This document shows positions 38,045 to 49,340 of a stretch of 64,000 bases of DNA, piece after piece. The notes beneath the pieces are model-generated. The model saw only the letters and a program-made list of their open reading frames with translations. It did no database searches and was not told the DNA's origin. The translations under genes were made by a program, and so were the position numbers. This stretch comes from Formicarius rufipectus (Eukaryota > Chordata > Aves > Passeriformes > Formicariidae): NCBI GenBank assembly GCA_013399695.1, contig VXAU01003159.1, positions 1,444,415-1,508,414 on the forward strand, written 5' to 3'. Positions within the stretch are counted from its first letter, which is position 1. Each line of letters begins with the position of its first letter.

Positions 38045-41000
38045 TCTTTGTGTGTGCTGTTCCTTCCCTATTTTTATGTGCATGGCTGCACAGGTGCTCA
38101 GATACATTCATGAGGGCCAGGATTTTCCTCAGAGGACCTAAAAAGGAACCAGAAAGTCAGCTGTGCGGAATAAAGAGTAATGGAGGGTAATACTCATCAT
38201 GGAGGCAAAGGGGAGCTTCAAAGAAGATGAAACATCATCAAGTGCCTAGTGAAGTCAGCAAAGTGCAGCCTCTATGCCCCAGTTCCTAGAGCAAAACTGC
38301 CCAGAATACATTCTCAGTACTACTTCACACAGTACATTTACTGTCTGTGGAATCCAGTTGTCACAGGCAGTCATCAAGGCAAAGAGTTTAGTAGAATTAA
38401 AAAACGATTTAAGAAGCTTTGTGAGCAAAGACAACATTTGCAGCTGTATGCACTAGATTACAACAATGCAGGGGACAAACAAGCTTCCTGCTTCAGCAGC
38501 ATAAGCTGATTGCTTTGAGGACCATGAAGAAATTTTTTTTTGGCACGTGTTAGTCATGCTGATTTATTGAGATGTGTGATGGGATAGTTTGAGTTTTCAC
38601 TAAAAGGAGTGATAACGATAATTAATGTTACAGGTAGATTACTTGCTAGTCTGTAATGCTGGAACTTCCATAAAAAGGGTATCAGTAATAATTTTGTTAT
38701 CAAGTCCCCTCCCAAGCAAGGGACTGATTTGGTACTGATGAGAGCATAATTCAGACCTTGGCTATGGAGGAGGTTTCCTTTCTGACTCTAGAGGGTAACT
38801 TATTCTCTCATCACCTGAGAATTCAGAAGACAATGAATGCTTCCCTAGTTTTTAGAGGTGGAATGGAGGGAAGGTGCATAAGGAAGAGAGTGGTCGTATT
38901 TTCATCCACAGCCTTTATATGCTTTGGATTCAGAGCTGTCAGTAAACTGTAACTCAGGAGTACTTTAGCTGGAATTAGTCAAGATTTTTCTGATTTACAC
39001 TGATAAAATGAGTTCAGAAAATGCTGTTTTCATTCCACTGTTTGTGGTGCTCCTCTGACCTTCACCATACAAATAGCAGCAGCCTTCCCTACGAACAGTA
39101 GCCCTGGGAAAACTTAGTGGCCTTAACCTAGAACACAAGCAGTTTCTGTGATGGATTATGTATCATGCTGGCTGGTTTGAAACCCCAGAAGCTCCTGCCC
39201 AAGTCTGCATTCCTATTACAGGCTACTGTTGTCATTACACTGGTTGTTGCAAGGTCAGATTCCCCTTCAAGACATTCTTGTTTATGAACAGGAGATAAGA
39301 TCCGAGAAAATACATTTTTAACATACAGGCTGGATGAGCTGAATTATTTATGTTAATGGCCATGGGTGCTGTACCTGTTGCTAAGAAATACTGTAATACT
39401 TTGTCATGACTCCCATTTGGGAATGCCATTATAGCTAGCTGAGCAGCAATAGATACAGTATAGGCTCAGCAAGGTATTGATGAACAGAAAAGGGTTTTTA
39501 ATGATTTTGTATCTTGAACAGTGTAGTTGGCCAAAAAACCCAAACAATAAAGAAGGCGGTGAAAAGAGTTAGACTGCTCTTCTTGTTAGAGCTGGCAGGG
39601 GTCACAGGCACTCAAGGTTCCATGATGAGATAGCTGCATATATATATATAGAAAGAGAGAGATAGAGAGATGTACCTCTATATGCACATATATATGATTT
39701 TGATTGATAGAGGCTGGATCAGACCCATCTAGTCTTCACCAAAATGTGACATTTCTACTGCACAAGTCATTGAGCTTTCTTAGGTCCAACAAAGAAATCA
39801 AGATGGGTGCTGTTTTGGTTTCTTAATTTTGAACATCCATATCTCCAGCCTTTTCCTGGTGTGGCCTTTATGGAAATTCCCACAAATGTCTAATGATCCA
39901 AAAGCCTGTGTAACCTTTGTTTATTCATTCTTATTCAGAATTATTTAAATAAAAAAACCCCAAAACTTTTGAAGGATTCAAAATTAAGCTCAGCTGTCAA
40001 CAGTGCTTAGCTATACTTAAAATTGAGATGGATAGACAGCATTTAAGGAGAAGGAAGGGTCAATAATCATGAAGTTATTGCCTTGATTAAAAACAATGAT
40101 CCATTTTATCCTTTCTTATTTGGATGCAGACATGCATTTAAACAGACCTTTTAACCTACTCAGAAGGCTTCACTATTTTTATTAATTCATTAGCTGTTAA
40201 TTTTATTGGCAGATGTATGACTAAAGTCCCTGTACTACTTTGAAACCCTTACACAATGTCTGCTGCAGGTGTGTTCTATTTCCCTGGCCTGGGGGATGAT
40301 TTTGTCTTAGTAACTTACGTATATAATTGGATCGTGGTTCTGTAGGATGCACCCAGATGGGTCCTCAAGCTTAAAACGGTGTCACTCTGATCTCCACCCT
40401 CCGTTAAACTAACTGTGTTGTCTATTGTCTGCTCAGGGCAACTTAGCAGGTTTTGTCTGAAGGAACATTTCTGCACGCCAAAAGCAGAGTTTGCATGAGT
40501 CAGCTGCAGTCTTTTTTCCCTTTGATAGAATTTCATAGTTGAGGCTATGAAGCTTTGCATGCTTCATGGCCATGCAATTCCTGAGCTACCGTGGTGCTGA
40601 ATGTGACTTGGCAGTGTTTCTGTGCTGGGTTAGATGTAGCTGGAGCTGCCACAGAGCTACAGAAGGAACCTGGTCATAGCACACCCAAGTTGCTCCTTGT
40701 ATTGCCTGTGCACTCACTGTGCTTTCTCCATCCATCTTGAATCTGCTTCTCAGGAGGTGTTGTCATTCTAATCCCTTCAGGGTCATGGAGGATCAGTAGG
40801 AAAGTATGGTGGGATTAATACAACCTGGTGACATTGTCTAAACCTGCTGATAACATCAGATTCATAGTCACTGCCAGCTCACTCTCACTGCTGAAATACA
40901 GCAAGTGCAGAACAGCACTGAAAATTGAAGGACTTAGCACTTTTATTAAATAATGTGAGTCCAAACATTTATTAATCATGGAACACTTGCACAAATTATG

Positions 41001-41440
41001 CAGCAATGTGATGATTCTTAGTGATGAATGCATACATTTTTAGTCAACAGTGAGAATTTATATATTTCTGCATCTGTAACTTTGCTGTCAGCTTGCCTGG
41101 GAAGTTGTTATTTAGCAACATTTCATTATGTTGCCCAGAATTTGGAAGTAATTACATGCTAAGGTGAATATATATAGCAAAGACTTGTTGCTAAATATGT
41201 TAGAATTGCACGTGTGAACTTTGTCGTTAGAATTACTTAGTTGTATATTCACATGAAAATCCTATTTTAAAAGCGTCCTCTTCATGTTGCTGGTGACCTA
41301 GCTTGTAACCTCGTCAATAAATTAGTATTTACAGAAATGCAACAAGTAGCACAGTATCATATAATTGTTCTCATCTATGGAAAACACAGTGCTTTAGCTG
41401 ACGAAAGTTTTGTCCCTGTCAGACATGGACAGATAAAACC
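38045..41440. other. Non-coding sequence upstream of CpG island
   Basis: I see no gene. A TA repeat followed by a GAGA-type stretch lies at 39637-39672. Open frames of 60-90 codons are unrecognised. CpG stays low until just before 41450, where it rises abruptly. Confidence 0.55.
39637..39672 (+). repeat. (TA)n plus (GA)n simple repeat
   Basis: Alternating TA over about 13 bases is followed by GAAAGAGAGAGATAGAGAGA. A further 'acatatatatg' lies nearby at 39686-39696. Simple-repeat DNA. Confidence 0.85.
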
Positions 41441-41989
41441 TGATGTGAACACGCCTGTGTTCTGCCCGGCACAGCAGCGGCTCTAGCCAAGGGCAGAGAG
41501 ACGTTCCCGGCGGGAGGCAGCGTGGATGGCACCGCTGCTGCGCTGGAGAGAGGGACACGCATCCTCCGCAGCAGCCCACGCAGTGAACCGCATGCAGCGA
41601 CTCTCCCCTCGTGTAGCATCACTTGCAGTAGCGAGCAATGCGTTTTATCCCTTTTTGCAAACACTTTAAGGAATGGTGGTCTCGGCCCCGAAGCTGTGGT
41701 AAGACGACAAACAGGGGCAAACTCCCGGAGGGCCACAACGTGGACGAGGCGGCGCGGTTCACAGCTGCCCCAGGGACAGCGGGACACATGGCCGAGGATT
41801 TCGGTGGGATTTCCAGGATTTGGTCATTTTGCTGCCTACAGAAACTCCCGGGAAACCCCCGGCGCCTGTAGCTGTGGACGGAGCCGCTCCCGCCCGGGGC
41901 GCGGCCACCGCCCGCCGAGAGCGCGCTGGACACCGCCCGGTGCGGGCAGACCCGCTCCACGGGGATCAGCACTGGGGGACCGACACCGA

Positions 41990-42049
41990 GGGACCGGCTC
42001 CACGGGGATCGGCTCCACGGGGATCGGCTCCACGAGGACCGGCATCGTG
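41990..42049 (+). repeat. 15-base GC-rich tandem repeat in promoter
   Basis: Four units at 15-base spacing follow GGGAYCGGCTCCACG. The first three are nearly identical and the fourth (AGGACCGGCATCGTG) is diverged. It lies upstream of the GC boxes. In one frame it reads as repeated Gly-Ser-Ala-Pro-Arg, but there is no reason to think it is translated. Confidence 0.85.
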
Positions 42050-42139
42050 GGATCGGGGCCCGGCTGGGCGGGCACATGCCGTGCGCGGCCCCGCGCCCGC
42101 CGCCCCCCGCGCGCCCCCGTTGCTGGCGGCGCACCCGGC

Positions 42140-42156
42140 GGGGCGGGGTGGGGCGG
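42140..42156 (+). promoter_or_regulatory. GC boxes (Sp1-type)
   Basis: The sequence GGGGCGGGGTGGGGCGG contains two GGGCGG cores. It sits in the densest part of the CpG island, directly before an ambiguous base at 42157. With the donor at 42297, the likely start sites would fall roughly between 42160 and 42240. Confidence 0.55.
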
Positions 42157-42157
42157 N
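42157..42157. other. Ambiguous base (N)
   Basis: A single N follows a run of G-rich GC-box sequence. It probably reflects poor read quality in an extreme-GC segment and could hide a small insertion or deletion. Confidence 0.95.
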
Positions 42158-42159
42158 AG

Positions 42160-42296
42160 CAACCGCGGGGGTCTGCGGGCGGAGCGGACTCCTGTGCCGC
42201 CGCCGTCAGCGAGCGGGAGCGAGCCCACCGCCTCGCCCTTCTGCACTGCGCGGCGTCGCCGCTGCCCGCCGGGGGCTCCCCCGGAGCCGGGGCGAG
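42160..42296 (+). other. Probable non-coding first exon (5' UTR)
   Basis: The right end is fixed by a consensus donor, GCGAG|GTGAGT, at 42296/42297. The left end is an estimate based on the GC boxes. The sequence is typical GC-rich 5' UTR. A frame opened by an upstream ATG at 42076 reads into this segment as a Pro/Arg/Ala-rich 74-residue peptide and stops in the donor itself. It looks like composition only, so I treat the exon as non-coding, with the start codon in a later exon. No such exon is recognisable before the window ends, so the first intron may exceed 21 kb. A second possible donor, GGTG|GTAAGG, lies at 42455. The gene is not identified. Confidence 0.55.
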
Positions 42297-42362
42297 GTGA
42301 GTGGCGGAGCCGTCTCCGTGTCGGTCTTCTCTCAGGGGCGGTGGCGGCGGCGGGAGAATCGG

Positions 42363-42398
42363 GGGGAGAGCCGAGGGGAGAGTCGTGGGGAGAGCCGT
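42363..42398 (+). repeat. 12-base GC-rich tandem repeat
   Basis: Three units of GGGGAGAGYCGW lie head to tail just downstream of the first-exon donor, so probably in the 5' part of intron 1. They are purine-rich on the + strand. Confidence 0.85.
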
Positions 42399-42800
42399 GG
42401 GGCGGCGTTTCCTGCCGCGGCCCCCTGGGCACCGCCGGGGCTGGGGGAGCGGTGGTAAGGGGCGCGCGTTGCCCGCCCCGCCGCCGTGCCCAGAGCCCTC
42501 CACGCCCGCACGGCATCCAGCGGTGTTCTCCAGAGAGGCTCCGCTGTGCCGGTGGTGACTGACTGATGGGGCTTTTTGTGCCCGCGGGTTTCCCGGCGTG
42601 AGGCGTGCCCCGGGAGAGGCTGGGCAGCCGGCGGGAGGGATGCGGGATGAGCGTGCGGCGCGCAGACAATGTCAGCCCGCGGAGCGGGGCACAGCGCTGC
42701 CACCGCCGGGCACGGCGCTCACCCTCCACACCGCGCCCGCGGGGAAGGAGCGCTCTGCGATACAATGTTTTCTTTTGGTAACAAAAGCTCCAAACGGAAA

Positions 42801-45800
42801 CGCCAAAACTGAGATCTCTTAAGCGTTTTAGCCGTACTGAAGGCAGGCTGGTTTGCGAGGAGCCTCCCAAGCAAGGCTGGTGTCTGCATCGGTTTTCTTG
42901 AGGATGGGAGAGTGGTCTATTATTTTTTCTGCATGGGGAAAATCATTGATGGTGGGAGGGAAAGGAGGAGTGTCTGTATACGTGAGTGTCACATGACCTT
43001 GTAAAATTCATATAGCTATACTTATTTTTCCCGTACGTTAATGCCAGTTGTCTTAAGAAGCCCGTGACTTACCTGTTCATTTCAGAAGGCTTTATTTCTT
43101 TTGGATTTGTCATCATGTAGGGCAGAAAGTCGTCACCTGTGTGTTTAGATGCTGTCTTTGCATTTTATCTTGCATTTTATCATTTTTACTAGTATTTTAG
43201 GGCTTTTATGTTTTAACTAGGTAATAGGTGTTCAGAAGGGGACAAATAGCAGTGTGTAATTAATTTCTTTTTTACTAAGAGAGTACAGGTACAATCCTTT
43301 TGGCACAAATCTTGTGTTTCATATGGCTGATATCCTCACATTGCCATTCTTGTGGTGGATGAATGAGACTGTAGAATCACGCTTTCTCAATTTTGAACAA
43401 ATTTCCTCTTTCTCTCTCTGTTCCCCCTCACTCCACTGTCCTCCAGACATGGACACGTTAGCTTGTAAAACACCTTTGAGCAGGAAAAAATTATTTATAT
43501 GTTTATTGTTGAACAAATTTAGATGTTTATTGAAACAGTATGTCTTAAACAGTGAATTTTCCAATTTCAGCTTTTCTCTGCTGAGAAGTTTACTATTAAG
43601 TAGAGGAACATCTTGACGAACAAAATTATAGGTCAAATCTAGGAAATACTTTACATTTAAGTTATATAAGATCTAGACGTGTCCACATTTAGTACACTGA
43701 AATCCTTCTTGGGTGGGTGTAGTGGATAGTTGCACATGAACTGGTTTTCTGCACCGAGTATGTGGCTTATCATATCACTGGGTGACACATTACCTTACAG
43801 AAAGTGTAAGTGGCATGCAGGCATTTATTTACTGCCCTCCTACATATTTCATTTTCAGAGGGATATTTCCCTAAAATGGTTTCATTTTTAAACTCTTACA
43901 ACATGCAATGAAGTGTCCATCTACCACTGCTTCTCTGACTCAACATGTGGTGACAGAGACAGGTACTACTAAGAAATAAACCACAGTTCAGGAAAGCAAT
44001 GTGATGTACCAGCTGTGAGTCTCTTGAAAGAATGTACAAAATAATGTGAAAAGGGACACTGACAAATTTTATGTGATCTTCGATCTGCCCTTCCTGCATA
44101 GTGCCTTTGTCTTGGTGCCACTGTCTTTGGCTTCTAATTTAAAATAGTTTCTTTTTTTTACAGTTGAATAGTGCAGTGATATAAACTGTTTTGAACTTTC
44201 TGTATGTTGCTGCCTGTTCCTTTCTTAGCAAGGTAAGCCCTGGTACAGGGAACACCTGTTGGTTTAAAGGGGTGTATGAAACTGCTGTGATACCATTTGT
44301 AGGTAATGGTTCAATATGATTGGTTTTAAGAGGCTTTATTTTTCAAAAGGATGTCTCAGCCTTGTGAATATCACGATCTATGGATATTGCCTCATGTCTG
44401 GCAAACCACTGAATTTTTTTAGCTGTAAAGCTATTTTGTTATTTCTTTACTTGAATTCTGCAAGAGTATAGACGTGCTTCTTTATGTATTCCTTCAGCAC
44501 TAAGATTTCTAATACAATAAACTAGCTTTTCTAGACAGAAATAGTTAATTCTTTGTGCTTTAAATTGAAGATCTTTACCATGTGTTAGTCTGACCTTTAC
44601 TAGTCATACAACTTTCCTTCCTCCTTCAAATGTGTTTAAGCCACTGGAGAGGGAAATAAAAACCTATCTAACTGGGACAGAGTTAAATCTGAGTGACTAA
44701 GTCAGTTAGGCAAATATTAGGAAGAATAGTGCTGAAGGTCCTGGACATTAAGTAATTTAGATCACCTTCTTAATAGAAGAAACATCCCAATCTCTTGTGT
44801 TACAAATGAAGCCAAAGGTTGCAAAATAATCACACACTGCCTTTTCTGTTTTATTTAATATTACTTTTGTTATGTAATTTTCAAACAGAACTGAAATAAT
44901 GTGCTCAACAGCTTCCCATTAACATCTGTTCATACTGAGGACCCCACTGATTAAATATAGAACTTTGTACAAGCACTTAACCAAAGTCAGAAATGTCTGA
45001 TTTCTCTTTCCGCCCCCAACAGTAAACCATTTTGGGATGTTTCACACCCTTTCTGTGCACTTGCTAGAAGGAAACATGTTGATTTACAGCTGAATCAGGA
45101 ATCTCAGATAAATAAGCCTTATGAGAAAGGACAATCCAGATCAGTTTTATTGCTAAGGTTTCATAATACATTGAAATGACAGCAGACTGCCAAGTTGTTC
45201 CATTTAACCTACTTCTATATAGGTTATAGGTGGAGTGTTAATTTTGTTTAAGAAAATAGAAATTACAAAACCAAAGTTGATGTATTGAGTAAGTCCTCTT
45301 AAGGATTCAAAAAATATCTCTGATAATTGGCAGTCCCAGATTTTGAGTGTGTACACACGCTAAATTCTCTCCACTTTTAGGAATGTCTACAAAGTTAGGG
45401 AATGCCAGCAAGGAAACTTGCACTGTAATTGCCTGTTATAATTGTCCTTCAGATTAGCAAAGGATTTAAATTTCGTCTTGTTAATCTGCAAGTATTATCA
45501 TCACTTAAAAAAAGTGTTCATTGAAAGTGGCGTATTATTTTTAAGAGGCTAATACTAAAATTAGTAATAACTGTCCAATTAAGCATGTCAATCAGTCTCT
45601 GTCAGAAAAAACCTAAAATTCATTAATGGTAGAGGTTGATAATTATTTTCCATGTAGGAGAAGAATCTTATAAAGACCAAGAAAAGTATCTGCAGAATGT
45701 TTTTATGTCACTTGATCCAGATATGTTGGCTGATATTTTCTGACACGTTAATGAATTAAAGTAACTTCTCTATCTTCTAATTAGGAGATTTAGTTATTTG

Positions 45801-48800
45801 CTAGGTCTGGTTTTAGCTGAAGTGTTTCATATAAAATGATAAAATAATACTTTTTATTGAACATTTTAAAATACATCTGTTAGTGAAGAGCTCTTGAAAT
45901 GTCTTGTTCGGTGAGCTATTACTCTGTTTGTTAGGAATTGTATTGAGAAAGATGATACATATGAGAATTTGAAACTGGCCTGATGTTAATATTAGGAAAA
46001 TAATTTTTTCCGTCTTATATTATGATGAGTTATTTGAATTTTGGTGGGGGGAGCTGGGAGTGGGTAAGGAATTCCAGAGACGATATAAAAATAATTTTAA
46101 AACTTCATAGCCATAGAATGTAATTTTTACCTGTTACTGAATATCTAGTCTCAAAATATCATCAGAATAATTTAAATGAATGTAATCAAAAAGATGATTG
46201 AATCTTCATTGCCTGTGGTCTTTCTTTTCAGGAGAGCAGTGTATAAGGTGAAAGTTTTTATACAAAAATATTCTAGTGCGTCTGGTGAGGGAATTACTAT
46301 ACACAGTATCAAAACTGCTTTGATATGTTAAGTAAAAATTCTAGTGTTCAAGAACTTAAGTTGTTGCTGATAAAAATGCACCAATGGTGCACAGAACAAA
46401 TAATCCACTGAATATGGATTGTTCTCATCCTCTATGAAAATTACCTTTGCTACTGCCAGTGCTGCGATTATCTCGTATCGTCCTTCCCTTTTCCCAGAGA
46501 CTTAACAATTTGCTGTGTTTGTAGGACCTGTAGTATTCCTGGTGTGTATTATTGTCCTTAATACTGGGCTACAGAAAAATGTAAACCACATTACAACTGT
46601 GCTGTCCTTAGGTCAAGTTGTGCAATAACATTACTCTCGTTATTTCAGTTGTTGCCTCCTTGGCTCTTCCAGTAGGAAGGAACAGTTTGCTCCCCAAAGA
46701 AAAGCTCCAGGTAGACCTTGTTGTTTTCCAGTGATACAGGGGTAGATGTCATCTTGATGGGAGTTCTGTCATTTATTACCACTTTTCTGCTTTAAGAGCA
46801 GCTTTCATCGGCATAGAAAAGGTAGTTCATTCTGTGTGATCCTAGTCTTACTGTCTGAACTTGCTTGTAGGCTGCTGGCAAATAGCTCCCCCAAACTAAA
46901 ACTGTTGTTGAGCAAGTAGCTTCTGCTTCTGCCATTGTACAGTTGTGTGTCAGTGACTTATGAAAAACTCACCAGGTTCTTTGAGGAAATACTTTAAACT
47001 CTTCAGGGATTACTCTGTGCGAAACTATACTTCATTTTCTGAAATCCAGTTGGTCGTCATAAAAGAAAAAGTGTTTTCAGAAGTGTCCAAAATATTCAAT
47101 TACTAACCTTACTAAAATTGTAATTGGCAAACTTTGCATTGTCTCCTTGTAAGATTGGATTTTGAATATTGTATCATTGAATTAAATCACTAAATTGTGT
47201 TAGAATTGCAAATAATGTCTGTATTGATGATAAAATAGTCCTGTCTCAAATTGTTGAATTCTTGCTCTGACATCACCTTTGCAGTTAAATCTCTTCAATA
47301 TGTGTAATAAAGTTGCCTGCTAAATGCAACATTAAAAGTTGAGTGAGTTACTGCATACTGTGGAAAGTTCTACCTTAACAACATAGAACACATAATGGGG
47401 TTTTTTGGTGGAATTCCATTCATTTTGGAATTTACAGATGTTGCTAAGACAGTTGTGCCTAATTCTGTTGTTTCAATCAGTGATGAAGAAAACCCTAGGG
47501 CTTTTTTGATGTCTGTGGGTTTCTTTTAAATAGTTCCATTGATTATTATGGTGAAATATCTGTCTGAGATACTGATTTGATTGGTTTAGTCACTGTTGAA
47601 GTATACTGAAACGATATTTGATAGATTTTTCTGTCAAAAGGCTTGTAGATTTGTAGTCTTATATTTAACTGTAAAGCTGATGAATTGGTCCTTGTGATAT
47701 ACCGTTAGTGAAAAGACATCTCTTCATGAGCTGTCACTGACTTTGAGTTGCAATAAAGGGTAGCATTAGCAAAACAAAGATGCAGGTTCTTTGAAAGAAG
47801 TGCAGTTGCTCCATGTGTTGTCTGTGTACCTCTTCCAGTCCTTAATCTCTGTACAGATGCATTTGCTATGCCTGCAATAGCCACAAGTCCCAACCTGCAT
47901 CTCTGGCAGTGCTGACCCACAACTGTATGTTCCACTCTGTTTTGGTTTTTTTTTTTCCCATGCTTGTAGGTCTCTCAATGAGATGGTGTTAGTAAGAGCA
48001 GAAGAGAAGCAGTTGAGATCAGAGACAGCTTTTTCCTCCTTCCACATTTCCTGGCAGATTTGTCCTTGGGTCTTATACAGCTTTAGAGATCACTAAACTA
48101 CTGTGCTTTAAAAATACTCATGAAAAGAGGAAACTGGTGAGATTAAATCCATGTAAGTTGTGTGATGCGGTTTGCAGCATAATCCACAGCATGCCAAATT
48201 GGTGATATTGAAAGGGTGATGTGTTGGGAACTGCTGAGAGAAGAGTAGCTACATCCTTGTGTACATCTTCCTAGATCGTGATTATATAGCCTTGCAAAAT
48301 TAAAGGTTCTTTTACTTATGAGATGTAAAAGGAATGTTAAAATAAAGACAAACTCCCTTCCAGGCTGCTGTTTGCATCTTATGAATACTAAAAAAACATC
48401 TATCCAGGGTTTTAGAATCCGTTGTAGGAACTACTTTGCTCCATGATTTTGTAAATAATTTCATTTTCGTATCTAGATGTCTAAAGAAGTATAGATAACA
48501 TTAGTTAAGCTGCTTTACAAAATTGCGACTGGTTCTAGCTCAGTATTGAAACCAGTAAGTTTTCATCATGTTTTCAAACATCTCATGAATGGGACTGATT
48601 TTTTTCATCTTAATGATGATCTTCTGAAGGTGAGATTGGGATGGAAATCTTATTAGTTTTGCAGAAGTACTGTACTTGCATGACAATTGCCTTAATTCTA
48701 ATACTATGTGGTTTTTTCCTGCTTAGTGTCTGAGCTCATTCCTTGTTACTCCTTTATGGTTTAGAACAAGAAGCATTGAATTAGGTGGGAAGAGAAGTAC

Positions 48801-49240
48801 TCTCCCACAGGTGTGAAACCATTTCATTGTGACTATGATTATGTTCCCTCAGGTTTTCTCATGGCTGGGAGTACACAAAGATAAGCTCAGCTCTGAGATT
48901 CTTAAATTTGAGTTAACTCCGAGACGGTGCCTACAAGAACAAGGCACCCTGTGTGAAATAATGCAATATCTACTCTAGCTTCCTTTAGAAGCAAGGACAG
49001 TGTTCTCTGCCCAGAGAGGTTTATCACAGTTGTTCTGTGGGAGGTACATTACTTATGGGTTGTGTCTGGACTTAAAGTCTCAGTCTGTGGTATTGCACTG
49101 TTGGCAGTTTCTTACTCGTGTATGGTTGTTTTTGATTTTATCCTGACTTGCCTAGTTCATGCCTAGTATAGTGATGAGGTATCTTGCATAGGATTTTTGA
49201 TTCTGTGCCAGAAGCCAAGCATTCCAAGCTGTCTTTATTT
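42801..49240 (+). other. Probable first-intron sequence, 5' part
   Basis: CpG falls abruptly and the + strand becomes T-rich, as is common on the sense strand of vertebrate introns. No coding exon is recognisable. The open frames (for example 100 codons at 43314-43616 + and 93 codons at 47766-48047 -) carry no motif that I know. Acceptor-like runs such as 'ctttcttttcag' at about 46220-46232 are not followed by a convincing exon. Confidence 0.5.
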
Positions 49241-49340
49241 ATAGAATCATAGAATCGTTTAGGTTGGAAAAGCTCTTTAATATCATCAAGTTCAACCGTT
49301 AACCTAGTGCTGCCAAGTCCACTGCTGAACCATGCCTGAG
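49241..49340 (-). mobile_element. CR1 LINE 3' fragment
   Basis: The + strand starts ATAGAATCATAGAATCGTTT, then AGGTTGGAAAAG, then TCAAGTTCAACCGTTAACC, then GCTGCCAAGTCCACTGCTG. This is the reverse complement of the terminal part of avian CR1, including two copies of the ATTCTATG octamer at the 3' end. The element therefore lies on the - strand and is severely 5'-truncated, as nearly all CR1 copies are. Its good match to the family suggests a moderately young insertion. Confidence 0.93.

Larger units (their letters stand above)
41450..42800 (+). promoter_or_regulatory. CpG-island promoter region
   Basis: CpG and overall GC rise sharply against the AT-rich surroundings and peak between about 41860 and 42560. 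Two GC-box-like motifs, GGGGCGGGG at 42140-42148 and TGGGGCGG at 42149-42156, lie about 140 bases before the likely first-exon donor. I see no TATA box. This is the usual look of a vertebrate housekeeping or broadly expressed promoter with dispersed start sites. The + direction is favoured by the downstream donor at 42297 and by the change to T-rich + strand composition beyond the island. Divergent transcription is possible. Long open frames on both strands (up to 346 codons) run across the island only because stop codons are rare in CpG-rich DNA. Confidence 0.85.

Noticed and set aside
41522..42870. Very long open frames (up to 346 codons) on both strands, rich in Arg, Pro, Gly and Ala
   Set aside because: They run simultaneously in several frames of a CpG island, where stop codons are rare. 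They cross an ambiguous base, and they lack any domain. Composition explains them.
46215..46250. Micro-exon after 'ctttcttttcag' (about 16 bases to AAG|GTGAAAG)
   Set aside because: A good acceptor with a mediocre donor, but an exon of that size cannot be supported without transcript data.
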